NCBI GenBank assembly: GCA_026391455.1 | Contig: JAPLEH010000001.1 | Location: 124,001-188,000, forward strand | DNA length: 64,000 nt | Direction: 5' to 3' | Source: Bacteroidota bacterium | GTDB taxonomy: Bacteria > Bacteroidota > Bacteroidia > Chitinophagales > Chitinophagaceae | Part shown: piece by piece, positions 52,607-63,300 of the stretch | How the letters are laid out: the number at the start of each line of letters is the position of its first letter | How positions within the stretch are numbered: position 1 is the stretch's first letter | Notes under the pieces: generated by a model | What the model was told of the DNA's origin: nothing | What the model saw: only the letters and a program-made list of their open reading frames with translations | The model's database searches: none | Made by a program: the position numbers and the translations under genes

Positions 52607-54235
52607 TTATTTTTTCTCTATGTTAAAAAACCGGATCCAGTCAATATCGGCATAGCCCGCATCGTTTGTTTTTTTATCCCGTATGCAGAAGAACCCGATC
52701 TTAGCACCAACCCAGCGGCCGGGTTTGAGCGATAAGACGCCGAGCTGCCTGTACAATGAATCAGGATGGTGGCTGAAATAGAACCTTGCTAACTGTTCCT
52801 GTTCTCCCGGTTCGGTGATATCAATCGAGAAATATACTTCATCGCTCACCATTTTGAATGACTCAAATTTTTCTTCTACTGTTCCTTTATCGGCCTTTAT
52901 GCACCGGGAGAAAGAAATATAATTTCCATCTTCTTTATGTGTGACTGACAGGTACCCGTAATTTTCTCCAAACAAAATAAGTCCGGCTTTTTCACCGATG
53001 ATGTTGGATGATAAACGCATTTTTGCAATTACACTTGTATTGGGAGGAGGAATTTTTTGCAGCAGCATACCGGGCAGGTTCCATAAGTTGGCGGAGGTAT
53101 CAGTATGTAGTTCCGAATAAAGACGTAACCGGTCATTATACAGCAACGCACGTGTACTGATGGGATTGGCCTGCCATTGCCATTGTTTACCCAATACTTT
53201 GCCATTGAATTCATCATCGTCTGGAATGGTTTGTATGGGATAAGTTTTGCCCACGTTTGGTTTTTTATAATTCAACACCGGTTCTCCTTCGCCATCGCCA
53301 TCTTTATCTATACCGATCACGGGCCAATCGTTTACCCATTTCATCGGTTGCAGATGTACCACACGGCCAAAGGCCTCTTTATCCTGAAAATGCAGGAACC
53401 AGTCTTCGCCCGTTTTGGTATCAACCCAGGCACCCTGGTGCGGGCCGTTGATGGAAGTGGTTCCCTGGTCCATTACCACTTTTCGTTCATACGGGCCGTA
53501 AATATTTTTACTCCGCAAAACAGTTTGCCAGCCCGTGCTTACACCTCCTGCCGGGGCAAAGATGTAATAATAGCCATTGCGTTGATAAAGCTTGGGCCCT
53601 TCGATGGTAGGATCTTTTTCGTGACCATCATAGATGAGTACCGGTTCGCTGATTACTTTCGTGCCTGCTGCATTCAGCTCCTTTATCACGAGTATGGATT
53701 TGATACCAGCCCTGCTGCCGGCGAAGGCATGCACGAGATAGGTCTTGCCATTATCATCCCAGAAGGGGCAGGGGTCGATCAATCCTTTACCTGCTTGCAC
53801 CAATACGGGTTCCGTCCAGGGGCCTTTTATGTTTGCGGCTTTGATGAGGTAGATACCAAAATCCGGATCGGGATAGTAGATATAGAATTCATTATTGTGA
53901 TATCGGATGGAAGGTGCCCACACACCACCGCCATGCTGCACATGGCTGAAATGATCGGCCGGAATCAGTTTCGGTAGCGCATGTCCGATCAATGTCCAGT
54001 TGACCAGGTCTTTTGAATGCAAGATCGGCAGACCGGGTACATGATTGAAACTGGATGCGGTCATATAATAATCATCTCCCACCCGAATGGCATCCGGGTC
54101 GCTGTAGTCGGCATAGAGCACCGGGTTGCGAAACGTGCCATCGCCCTGATCGGCCACCCATGCTTTGGATACAGGTTGGGCAGCTAATACATGGCTGCAT
54201 GCCAGCAACAGCAGGAGTAAATAATTTTTTTTCAT
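52607..54235 (-). CDS. GH43-family glycosidase with C-terminal beta-sandwich
   Basis: From the ATG at 54235 the protein has 542 residues with a signal peptide (1-19). The five-blade beta-propeller begins with RNPVLYADYSDPDAIRVGDD, where Asp46 is the likely general base; a second Asp (LIDPCPFWDDN) and Glu (DPTIEGPKLYQ) complete the site. Residues about 330-542 (DDDEFNGKVLGKQWQWQANP onward) form a GH43 C-terminal beta sandwich. It probably removes arabinose or xylose side chains of pectin; the exact specificity is not readable. Confidence 0.88.
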   Translation of the reverse strand: MKKNYLLLLLLACSHVLAAQPVSKAWVADQGDGTFRNPVLYADYSDPDAIRVGDDYYMTASSFNHVPGLPILHSKDLVNWTLIGHALPKLIPADHFSHVQHGGGVWAPSIRYHNNEFYIYYPDPDFGIYLIKAANIKGPWTEPVLVQAGKGLIDPCPFWDDNGKTYLVHAFAGSRAGIKSILVIKELNAAGTKVISEPVLIYDGHEKDPTIEGPKLYQRNGYYYIFAPAGGVSTGWQTVLRSKNIYGPYERKVVMDQGTTSINGPHQGAWVDTKTGEDWFLHFQDKEAFGRVVHLQPMKWVNDWPVIGIDKDGDGEGEPVLNYKKPNVGKTYPIQTIPDDDEFNGKVLGKQWQWQANPISTRALLYNDRLRLYSELHTDTSANLWNLPGMLLQKIPPPNTSVIAKMRLSSNIIGEKAGLILFGENYGYLSVTHKEDGNYISFSRCIKADKGTVEEKFESFKMVSDEVYFSIDITEPGEQEQLARFYFSHHPDSLYRQLGVLSLKPGRWVGAKIGFFCIRDKKTNDAGYADIDWIRFFNIEKK

Positions 54236-54299
54236 CTTACTTATAAAACGGTCAATAACGATTCTCAATATATGGATACATCCGGAATACCCGGGATGG

Positions 54300-56192
54300 T
54301 TATTTCTTATTGCTGTTCCAGTTTGCCAGATAGAACTCCCGGTTATATTCCTTCGCTTCCGTTTCTGTCAGTTGTTTCGACCATACTACACGTTTGGAAG
54401 GGTCTGCAGAAGGGCCATAACTTTTATATTCGGCATACCGGGTGGTTTTATAGTTATCGGTATTGTTCCAATTGCTCCAACCTTCCGGTTTTATATGGGC
54501 GCCAATATTGCACTGCAAATACGTTACAGCAGCATAGGGGCGCCAGGGTCTTCCCAGCGATACATTATGCAGTGATGTGTCTCCGCGCAACGTACATTCA
54601 TTGAATACGAAACCCCATTTATTGGTGGCAGGGGTGGAAGCTGCGGTTACATGCGAATTCTTTTTGCTGTATATGTCGCAATGGTCGAACCAAGCGGTGG
54701 AAGAGCCGAAAATAAAATCGGTGGTGCCTTCGATATAGCAATCCTGAAAATACTGGCGCGATTGTTCATTATTTAAAAACAATACATCCTGATGGCCGGT
54801 AAAGCGGCAGTTGCTGAAAAGAGCCCGGTCGCCGGAAGATTCTACGGCTACGGCCTGACCAGCAGTAAAACCGGCCTCATTGCGGAACGTGATATTGTAT
54901 GCGCGAAACTGAGCAGCTTTAATTTTTACACTCCAGGAAGTGCGGGTATTGATGGTATCGCCATTTGGTGAAAGTTTTCCGGTATGATCATCCCAGGTGA
55001 GAATGGTATTGTATTTATCAGCACCCATCAGACATACGTGATCTTTTGTTGAATCCAGAAATAGTTTTTCCCGGTACACTCCTGCTTTAATGAATATGAC
55101 TACCGGTTGTTGGTTGCGATAAGGAATGCTATTAAATGCATCCTGTATGCGTGTAAAATCACCGCTGCCATCCTGTGCCACGATGATTCTTTTTGTCCCT
55201 TTTGTATTAGGTGCTAAAAATATTTTGCGGAGAAAACCATCCATGACCTGCACCGTGCTGTCGAACCAGGGATGAAAAAAAAGAAAACTATGCGGAGCAT
55301 TTTCGAAGGTGATTACTTCCTGGTAGATGAAATACTGATTGAGAATAGCCCTGAAGTTTTCCCTTCCGGCATGCATACGGGCCACGCCACTGTTGAGAAA
55401 ACATACCGGCGGTGTGTTCGCACCGGCATGGGTGAGCGGAGCGGCTTCTTTCCAGAGAGTCGGGTTCTCCGTTTTAGAATAGCCAAACCACCAGGTGGCG
55501 GCTGATGTTTTTTTACTATCGTCACCTTCACCTGATTCCGGATGTATAAAGGCGAGTGTGCCATCAATATCGATCACGGCATTGGCATCGGAGGAGAAAT
55601 TAGTGTATTCGCCCTTTCCTTCATACAGTGGATTGCCATTGGTTGCTCCCGCAAATGCTGCCAGTTCGCCACCGGATGAATGACCGGCTAAGACAATTTT
55701 ATTGGTATCGATATGATAGGTGGTGGCATATTTGCGCGCCCAGCGGATGGCCGTTTTTACATCATATACGGCTGCTGGAAAAAGTGCTTCAGTGGATAAA
55801 CGATATTCAGGGGCAATGCAGATATATCCCTTTTCTGCCAGTGCCTCTAGTAAAGGATAATGCATTTTATGATCGCCGCTTCGCCATCCGCCACCATGTA
55901 AGAAAATAAGGGTGGTTCGCTTCATCTGGGGAGGTGCATCAACCGGGAGGTATACATCCAGTTTCAAATTCCGCTCCGGGGTACGGGCATATACAATATC
56001 AAGATCGGAATAAATAGTACCGGCTTGTTTTCTTTCTGCAATCTTCAGATTGGGATAGGCTTTGGCGTGTTTGCTGTATTCGCTGGCTATCGTATAGGAA
56101 CTATCCCTTTTGCCGGTAATGCCGGCGCGTGACTGACCGGCACATTGTATGGCGCCGGCTGCTAAGCATACTATGATGAAGAAATACTTCAT
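54300..56192 (-). CDS. Fused alpha/beta-hydrolase esterase and pectinesterase (CE8)
   Basis: A 630-residue secreted protein made of two enzymes. Residues about 60-325 are an alpha/beta hydrolase with HGGGW (99-103), nucleophile Ser172 (AGHSSGG) and His301 (NAPHSFLF). Residues about 330-625 are a complete CE8 pectinesterase: Gln446 (GQAVAV), Gln468-Asp469 (GHQDVLF), Asp492 (TDFIFGS) and Arg548 (LGRPW). It could remove two kinds of ester (for example acetyl and methyl) from the same pectin chain; that the first is a pectin acetylesterase is inference. Its ATG overlaps the CE12 stop as TAATG. Confidence 0.93.
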   Translation of the reverse strand: MKYFFIIVCLAAGAIQCAGQSRAGITGKRDSSYTIASEYSKHAKAYPNLKIAERKQAGTIYSDLDIVYARTPERNLKLDVYLPVDAPPQMKRTTLIFLHGGGWRSGDHKMHYPLLEALAEKGYICIAPEYRLSTEALFPAAVYDVKTAIRWARKYATTYHIDTNKIVLAGHSSGGELAAFAGATNGNPLYEGKGEYTNFSSDANAVIDIDGTLAFIHPESGEGDDSKKTSAATWWFGYSKTENPTLWKEAAPLTHAGANTPPVCFLNSGVARMHAGRENFRAILNQYFIYQEVITFENAPHSFLFFHPWFDSTVQVMDGFLRKIFLAPNTKGTKRIIVAQDGSGDFTRIQDAFNSIPYRNQQPVVIFIKAGVYREKLFLDSTKDHVCLMGADKYNTILTWDDHTGKLSPNGDTINTRTSWSVKIKAAQFRAYNITFRNEAGFTAGQAVAVESSGDRALFSNCRFTGHQDVLFLNNEQSRQYFQDCYIEGTTDFIFGSSTAWFDHCDIYSKKNSHVTAASTPATNKWGFVFNECTLRGDTSLHNVSLGRPWRPYAAVTYLQCNIGAHIKPEGWSNWNNTDNYKTTRYAEYKSYGPSADPSKRVVWSKQLTETEAKEYNREFYLANWNSNKK

Positions 56193-56947
56193 TATTTTTT
56201 TACTTCCCGTATCACCACCCGTTCGGTGAGTTCAATATTTAAGGCCCGTAATTCTTTCAGCACCAGTTGTGCAATGAGGCGGGCACCCAATTCGGTGAAA
56301 TGGGTATTATCTGTTTTCCCTTCGGGATAATTGGGATGTTCGCCGGGTTGTAGTTGTAAGAAAAGTAATTTGGAATGTTCTTCACCCATTTGCTGATAAA
56401 GCGCCCTGCTTTTTTCATCGAGGTCAATGAAGTGTACGCCTGTTTCAACAGCCACTTCTTTTACGAGTGCGCTGTACTGCTCGTGTGTGAGTATGGCGTT
56501 GCCTGTTTTATCAAATTTGCGGCGCGATACGGGAGTAAAAAGAATGGGTGTAGCTTTTTTTTCTCTTGCTTCGCGGATAAAACGGTTCAGGTTCATCTTG
56601 AATGTATCCGGAGTAGCATAGCGTTCTTTCTTTTCTACTGATTCATCGTTGTGCCCAAATTGAATGAATACATAATCACCTTCACCGGCTTCATCATAGA
56701 CGCTTTTCCAAAGGCCCTCACTGATAAAGGTTTTGGTACTGCGTCCGTTCTTGGCCCTGTTCACAACTGTTACGGTGGAATCCCAGAAATACACAAAGGG
56801 CATACCCCATCCTGTTTCGGGATAGGCTTTTGTTTCTTTAATGCTCATGGTGGAATCGCCAGCCATGAAGATCTTTATTTTCTTTTTAGCGGGGAATGCA
56901 AGTGACATACATACGATGGTGCCGGCCAGAATTACAAAGGATTTCAT
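56192..56947 (-). CDS. Rhamnogalacturonan acetylesterase (CE12, SGNH)
   Basis: A 251-residue secreted SGNH hydrolase (signal peptide about 1-20). Blocks: Ser32 in FMAGDSTMS, Asn100 in IQFGHNDE and Asp213/His216 in TDNTHFTELGA. This fits CE12 enzymes that deacetylate rhamnogalacturonan I. It overlaps PL1 by ATGA and the next gene by one base, so all three are translationally linked. Confidence 0.93.
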   Translation of the reverse strand: MKSFVILAGTIVCMSLAFPAKKKIKIFMAGDSTMSIKETKAYPETGWGMPFVYFWDSTVTVVNRAKNGRSTKTFISEGLWKSVYDEAGEGDYVFIQFGHNDESVEKKERYATPDTFKMNLNRFIREAREKKATPILFTPVSRRKFDKTGNAILTHEQYSALVKEVAVETGVHFIDLDEKSRALYQQMGEEHSKLLFLQLQPGEHPNYPEGKTDNTHFTELGARLIAQLVLKELRALNIELTERVVIREVKK

Positions 56948-58368
56948 TTTACGAAACTATTTAAATAGATCTCAATATTGGTAAAATGTGAATGGAGTGA
57001 ATGGTGTGCTGCATCGGCGGGATCGTTGGGATTGAGTTTATTCCTTTTTTCCCAATCGTCCGGCATGCCATCGCGGTCGGTATCGGCTGGTGCCGGTAAC
57101 TGCTGCAATGCAGGCCATGCACCGATCGTTTGTTCATAAGGTGTGCCGTGAGGAAATCCTCCCTGTACATCTACAAAGTTTCCGGTACGGTTGCGTACAT
57201 CATTGATGATCCGTATGTCCATAGTATCTCTTTTATAGCTGGCACCTGCTCCCTGCAATACAAATGAATAGGCTTGCTCGGCCGTTTCTGCCGGAAGGGC
57301 TATTGCGGGTACAGGTGTGTTGATGAGAATATTTTTTTTATCTTCTTCGGTGCCACCATTACCGATGGTCACGCCGAGTTCATTGTTGCGCGTAATGAGT
57401 TTTGCATCGTCCACATAATTATCCTGCACATACCATTTACCAAAAGGAATAAGCGGTGGGGTATCCCGTTTGCCCGGGTTGGCAATGCGATAGCGTACGG
57501 ATTTATTGGTGGATGGGCCGTATTTAAAATAATTGGCCACAATATTATAATTCCCTCCTTCACCGGCATACATGGTATTGCTTCCCCAGTTGTAGATCAC
57601 ATTGTAGCGAAAGTCAACATTTTCTTCCGGGCAATTGCGGATACCATCGAAGCGGGGATTGCGGTTGTTGCAATGGGCAAAAAGATTATGGTGTGCCGAC
57701 AGATGGCGGCCACCCCAGATGCCACCGTATCCATGGTGTTCGAAATCTTTATCACCGGTTTCGAAATGATACGAGTAGTTGAGTGGTTCGGCAATGATAT
57801 TCCATTGCAGGGTGGTGCTGTCGCCGGCATAGATGGATAGTACTTCATCGGTACTCCAGCTAAGGCTGCAATGGTCGATGAGTATATTCGTTTTGCGGGT
57901 ACCTCCAAAGGCATCATCATGTCCGCTTCCGTTTACCATGCCTTTGTTTTGGTACCGGTCGCCCATGCGGAAGCGGAGATACCGAACAATGATATTATTG
58001 CCGCCCAGTGATACGGGATGATCGGCCAGGCAAATACCATCACCGGGGGCGGATTGTCCTGCAATGGTAATATCTCCTTTGATGCTTACGGGCGATTCTA
58101 AATGAATGGTACCAGATACCGTAAACACTACAATGCGCGGATATTTAGCGGATACCGCTTCGCGAAAACTTCCCGCGCCATTATCGTTGAGGTTATCCAC
58201 GATCAGCACTTTGCCGCCGCGGCCACCGGTGGCATATTTTCCAAACCCTTCAGCACCGGGGAAAGCAACAGGCTCGTTGGTAGTGGTGGTCACTGTTTTT
58301 TGTGAATGCGCACAGGCACCCAGCAATAAGAGGCAGGAGGTTTGTATGATTGAAAATAATCGCTTCAT
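56944..58368 (-). CDS. Pectate lyase (PL1) lipoprotein
   Basis: A 474-residue beta-helix enzyme with lipobox LLGAC (Cys19), so it is probably anchored to the outer membrane. PL1 motifs: FPGAEGFGKYATGGRGGKV, ILIDHCSLSWSTDE (calcium-site Asp), RNPRFDGIRNC with the catalytic Arg, and YNWGSNTMYAGEGGNYN. It cleaves polygalacturonan by beta-elimination. The C-terminal DTDRDGMPDDWE looks like a thrombospondin-type-3/EF calcium loop. It is the first gene after susD and lies beyond a hairpin. Confidence 0.94.
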   Translation of the reverse strand: MKRLFSIIQTSCLLLLGACAHSQKTVTTTTNEPVAFPGAEGFGKYATGGRGGKVLIVDNLNDNGAGSFREAVSAKYPRIVVFTVSGTIHLESPVSIKGDITIAGQSAPGDGICLADHPVSLGGNNIIVRYLRFRMGDRYQNKGMVNGSGHDDAFGGTRKTNILIDHCSLSWSTDEVLSIYAGDSTTLQWNIIAEPLNYSYHFETGDKDFEHHGYGGIWGGRHLSAHHNLFAHCNNRNPRFDGIRNCPEENVDFRYNVIYNWGSNTMYAGEGGNYNIVANYFKYGPSTNKSVRYRIANPGKRDTPPLIPFGKWYVQDNYVDDAKLITRNNELGVTIGNGGTEEDKKNILINTPVPAIALPAETAEQAYSFVLQGAGASYKRDTMDIRIINDVRNRTGNFVDVQGGFPHGTPYEQTIGAWPALQQLPAPADTDRDGMPDDWEKRNKLNPNDPADAAHHSLHSHFTNIEIYLNSFVK

Positions 58369-58399
58369 GTACTGTACTCTTCAAGACGTGATTAAGAAA

Positions 58400-58439
58400 A
58401 TAAGGCTGCATCCTTCGTTCAGCAGGGATGCAGCCTTAT
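58400..58439 (-). terminator. Hairpin between susD and the pectate lyase gene
   Basis: A perfect 14-bp stem (58400-58413 with 58426-58439) with a 12-nt loop, followed on the minus strand by TTTTC, lies 20 bp past the susD stop. It should attenuate readthrough so that the transporter is made in excess of the enzymes. Confidence 0.8.
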
Positions 58440-58459
58440 CCAAATTAACAATAAGTGGA

Positions 58460-60322
58460 TCAGTAATTTGGATTTTGCGATAAATTAAAATTAGCATCTC
58501 TCGCCGGCTGCGGTATGGGCAGCAATTCTCCTTTGCCGGTTACAAATCCGGTAGCAAAGCGGGATACCGCGGTCGTATTGATGGCAGCACTCAGCCAGGT
58601 TACGCTGGTAGTACCCGCAGGCGTAGCAGTGGGTGCTGTTCTATACAATGAGTTGGCAAATAATCCGCCGATATTGTTATTATCAGAAGCTGTGCTGCTG
58701 AAATACAACATACGAACCGGTAATGTATTGGTAAGGCAATAGGAAGGATAGCCGGCCATATAGGTGGGTTGCACCATGGCGGTCAGTGTTGACATACGAA
58801 CCATATTGGCTCTTGTTTCTGCAATGGCAGTACCGAGCAGATTCCAGCGGATGAGATCATATTTACGAATACCTTCTCCACCCAGTTCGAGCGCACGTTC
58901 ACGTACGATGGCTTTGAAGAAATCAACTTTTGATAAACCGGCAGGAATATCTACTGAAGCATCGGGCGTGGTAAGCGGTTTGCCATATCCTCTTCTTCTT
59001 ACCATATTGATGGCATTGTATGCTTCTGCCGTAGGACCATTGATTTCATTATCCGCTTCAGCCAACATCAACAGTACATCGGAGTAGCGGATGATCTGCC
59101 ATTTCAGACTGAAGTATTGTATGGCATTGGTGGGAGATACGGTGGGATTGGAGATCCAGTCTCTCCGGTATTTACCATCGCATACAGCAGTAATGGCCTG
59201 GCCGATTTTGGTAGAGCCATTAGCTGCCACATTATAAATAGCCAGCGTTACATCCCGGCGCAGATCGGTAGAGTCAAAAAGGTAGATATAGCTGGGAAGC
59301 GGATTAATGCTTTTATTGCCGAGGTTATTCACGGTAGGCCCATTATAGTAACCAAGTTTGGTATCTTCTGCAGCATTCAATCCGATAGCGCTGGCCTGAA
59401 ACATCAGTTCGCCCTGCGGATCGGCTACTGCCCTTGCACATACCTGGTCTTTCCAGAGCGCGCGGTAGCTGGGGTTCAGTGCATGCTGACCGGAATTAAT
59501 AATATCCGCACATTCTGCTTTCGCGATTTGATAAAAGGACAGATAGTCTGGATTGCGTTGCATACCGCCACCGGTAGCATGCAGGGCAAAGCCGCCGCGG
59601 AATAAAGCGATACGGGCACGTAATGCTTTGATGGCACCTTTGGTAAGGCGTTCATCCACCTGATCGCCAATGGTAGTTACTTCATTTTTCCATGGAACCA
59701 GGGTGGCAGCCAGTTGCAGGTCCGCGAGTATTTTATTGTACAATGTATCACTATGCGTACGGGAAGGGAAGGGGTTATCGTTTACTTGTTTGGCCGCCGG
59801 TACAAAATGTGCGGGAAGATCGCCCCAGTTCCGGATCGCTTCAAAATAAAACTGTGCACGCAAGGCCAGTGCTTCACCATACATCCGCTGCAGTTGTTTT
59901 TTCTGCTGGTCGGTACCTGAATTGTACATATCCATTTTGGGAATATTGTCAATACAGATATTGGCGAATTCAATTCCCTGAAACAATTGGTTAAAAGGAT
60001 TGGTGATCTGAGCATTGCCGGGTGTGGCGGAATAGCGGGCAATATCGCGGCGATCGTTGTCGGAAGAACCGGTGGGGCCCTGCATTTCATCATTATCTAC
60101 AGGATAGTAGAGGCTGAGGCGGATACCATAGCCGGGATCGCCCACGAGGCGGCTGTACACACCGGAGAGTGCTTTGTAGGTGCTTTCCACATCTTTAAAT
60201 ACCACAGCAGCATCCACATCGGTAATAGGTTTCTGATCAAGATATTTTTTGCAACCTGTTGCCGCCACCATTACTAACAGCATGGAAGCGAGACCGGTCT
60301 TTTTCAAAAAATTAGCGTTCAT
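58460..60322 (-). CDS. SusD/RagB-family surface glycan-binding lipoprotein
   Basis: A 620-residue lipoprotein (lipobox ATGC with Cys24, then KKYLDQKPITDVDAAVVF). SusD-like: YLDQKP after the lipid Cys, TPR-like helices with YGEALALRAQFYFEAIRNWG (about residue 135-155), and LLMLAEADNEINGP near the C-terminal third. It caps the SusC barrel and delivers oligosaccharides; the neighbours indicate pectin fragments. It starts 27 bp after susC. Confidence 0.95.
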   Translation of the reverse strand: MNANFLKKTGLASMLLVMVAATGCKKYLDQKPITDVDAAVVFKDVESTYKALSGVYSRLVGDPGYGIRLSLYYPVDNDEMQGPTGSSDNDRRDIARYSATPGNAQITNPFNQLFQGIEFANICIDNIPKMDMYNSGTDQQKKQLQRMYGEALALRAQFYFEAIRNWGDLPAHFVPAAKQVNDNPFPSRTHSDTLYNKILADLQLAATLVPWKNEVTTIGDQVDERLTKGAIKALRARIALFRGGFALHATGGGMQRNPDYLSFYQIAKAECADIINSGQHALNPSYRALWKDQVCARAVADPQGELMFQASAIGLNAAEDTKLGYYNGPTVNNLGNKSINPLPSYIYLFDSTDLRRDVTLAIYNVAANGSTKIGQAITAVCDGKYRRDWISNPTVSPTNAIQYFSLKWQIIRYSDVLLMLAEADNEINGPTAEAYNAINMVRRRGYGKPLTTPDASVDIPAGLSKVDFFKAIVRERALELGGEGIRKYDLIRWNLLGTAIAETRANMVRMSTLTAMVQPTYMAGYPSYCLTNTLPVRMLYFSSTASDNNNIGGLFANSLYRTAPTATPAGTTSVTWLSAAINTTAVSRFATGFVTGKGELLPIPQPARDANFNLSQNPNY

Positions 60323-60349
60323 ATCAGTCGTTTTAAATTGAATGATTGA

Positions 60350-63300
60350 TTAAAAAGTAGCATTGATACCAAAAATATACGTGCGGCTCTTCGGATACGC
60401 AGAGTAATCGAGCGCCGGTGTAAGCGGGTTGCTGCGTACACTTACTTCCGGATCGTAGCCGGAATACTTGGTAATGATGGCCAGGTTATTACCGGTAAAG
60501 TAGAAGCGGAGTTTGCTCATCTTCAAACCTACCAGTTTTTTTACAGGTACACTATAGCCAAGTGATACGTTGTTGAGGCGTACGAAGGAACCATCTTCTA
60601 TCGCCCATGAATGGGGGTAGAAGGCACCTGCACTTTTCAGCGGTTGCCAGATGGTGGCATTTTTATTCAATGCGGACAGTTGATCCGGGGGAATACCCAC
60701 GGCCTGGTTAGCGCCGTTTACATACAATGCTGTTTGTCCGGTGGGCGTGATATTCCTCCAGCGATTTTCCATAATGGCCAGCATGTTGGAGTTGGCGGTG
60801 TATCCATTGGTGAGCTCGATCTTATTGGCATTGTAAATGTCGTTGCCAAATGAGAAGTTTACGAATACGCTCATATCCCATTGTTTGTAGGTGAACTGCT
60901 GGTTCAACCCGCCGGTGCATTTGGGAGTAGGATCACCAATGATCTTACGGTCGTTGTTGATGTCTATTATACCATCACCATTCAGGTCTGAAAATTTGAT
61001 AGAGCCGGGCATTACGGTGCCAATGATGGAAGAGTTGGAAGGTATGCCGGGTTTCAGGGTGTACACGCCGGTGGTATAGTTGTAATTGAAATCATCCACG
61101 GTATAGAAGCCGGCAGTTACGAGTCCGAAGATCGATCCTACGGGAGAGCCGACTTTTTGGATATAATCGGTGGGCTGACCGGATACGCCCCAACTGGCAG
61201 CGGGGAAGAACTGTGTTTGGTTGGTGCCGAGGGCCAGTATTTTATTTTTATTGAAAGAAATGTTGAAGTTGGCATTCCAGTTCAGGTTGTTCTTTTTACG
61301 GAGAATAGCCATGTTCAACTGTACTTCCACACCCTTGTTGGATGTTTTACCAATATTTTGCAATTGGGTGGAATATCCGTAAGTGGGAGGAATGGGTACA
61401 TTCAGCAGCAGGTCTTTCGACGTGTTGTTGTATATGTCCACACTCAGGTCTACACGGCCTTTGAATAAGCTGATGTCAATACCATAGTTGCGGTTTACGG
61501 TAGATTCCCATTGCAGGTTCTCATTTACCAAACCATTGGAATAATACGAAAGGATTGCCTGGTTATTCAGTCCGTAGTAGTAGCGTCCATCGTTGGCAAA
61601 CGTGGTAAGGAAGAGGTAATCAGCAATACGGTTATTACCTACCTGTCCGTAACCAGCACGCAATTTCAGGTCGCTGATGAAGTCCACATTCTTCAGGAAT
61701 TTTTCATTCTTTACTCTCCAGGCTAAGGAACCGGCGGGGAAATAACCCCATTGTTTGCCTGGTGCAAATTTAGATGCCCCATCTGCGCGCATATTGAAGG
61801 AAAGGAAATATTTGCCCGCGTAGCTATAGCTCATTCTTCCGAAGAAGGAGAGATTGGTATAGCGGGTCTTGGCTACTTTGGGGTATCCGGTAAAGGGCAC
61901 ACCCAGCGTGGTTTGTTTAAAAGCGTCGTTGTAGGAAGTGTTCAATGGAAAATCCCGGAAAAGGCTGGAATAGCTTTCGGTACGGAGGTCATAGGTTTCT
62001 TCACCCACGAGAATATCCAGATCGTGTCGGTTTTTATACCCTTTGAGTGAATAGCTGAGTACATTGGAATTGGTATAGGTGGTACGCATGGAGGTATCCA
62101 GCCCTACAATGGCTTTTCTTCCTCCCTGTATAATGGCATAGGGCGTAATAGAGTCGTTGAATTGACGATCGATGAGTTTATTATAATCATACGCGGCCGT
62201 TGAGCGGAACGTAAAGTTTTTCAGGAACGTGTATTGTACAAAAGCGGTTACGTTGTACACATCGGTGGTCTTCTTCCGGTATTCGGCATCGGCCAGCGCA
62301 ATGGGATTGTAAAGGTTGAGTCCGTTGCCCACATTAGGATCGGCAAAGGGATCCGTATCATCAATGTCCTGGTTGAAGGAAAGATAAGGACGATACTTCA
62401 CGGCATTCCGGAGGCGGTTGTACGAAGAGCCTTTGGCATCAGATACACCGGCACCTTCCACATCCTGGTGGGTGAAGCGACCGCCGATACCTACTTTCAG
62501 GTTTTTGGTGATTTTATAATCTCCCTTCAGGTTGAAGAGGTGGCGTTTGTAATTGGAGTTGATCACTACCGCTTTATCGTTGTTGTACGTATAGCCAAAA
62601 TTGTACGTGGCTTTTTTGGTACCACCGGAAGCAGACAGATTATGTGTGGTGCTGATACCGGTATTGCCAAATACTTCATCCTGCCAGTCAACAGGGCTTA
62701 CGTTTTTATAATTCGCGAGTGTATCCCAGGTATAACCGAAATTTTTCAGGAAGTTGGCACTGTCGGTGCTGCTGCCCCGTGAGCGTTCGGATTGGTAGAT
62801 CACATATTCATAGGGGCTGAGTACATCCAGTTTTTTGGCGAGTTCTTTTACGCCCACAAAACCATTGTAGCTAACAATCAGCCGGCCGGGCTTACCACTC
62901 TTCGTGGTAATCACGATTACACCATTGGCACCGCGGGCACCATAGATGGCGGTAGCGGCAGCATCTTTCAGTACGTCGATGGTTTGAATGTCTTGCGGGG
63001 AGATAGCAGAGAGACCATTCTCCACCTGCACACCGTCTACGATGTAGAGGGGGGAGTTATCACCGGTGATGGACATACCGCCGCGAACGCGGATACGGAT
63101 ATCGGCATCGGGAGAACCTTCGGAGGTGGTGGCTGTTACACCAGCCAGCCGGCCATTGAGGGCTTCCGCGGCGGAGTTGATGGGAATATCTTTCAGGTCT
63201 TTGGCACCTACGGAAGATACGGAAGCGAGCAGGTCTTTTCTTCGTACGGTTTGGTAACCGATCACCACCACATCGGATAATGCTTTGGAGTCGGGTTGCA

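Noticed and set aside
53177-53977. A 266-codon open frame antisense to the GH43 gene
   Set aside because: Shadow of a clear GH43 coding sequence; no start context or motif.
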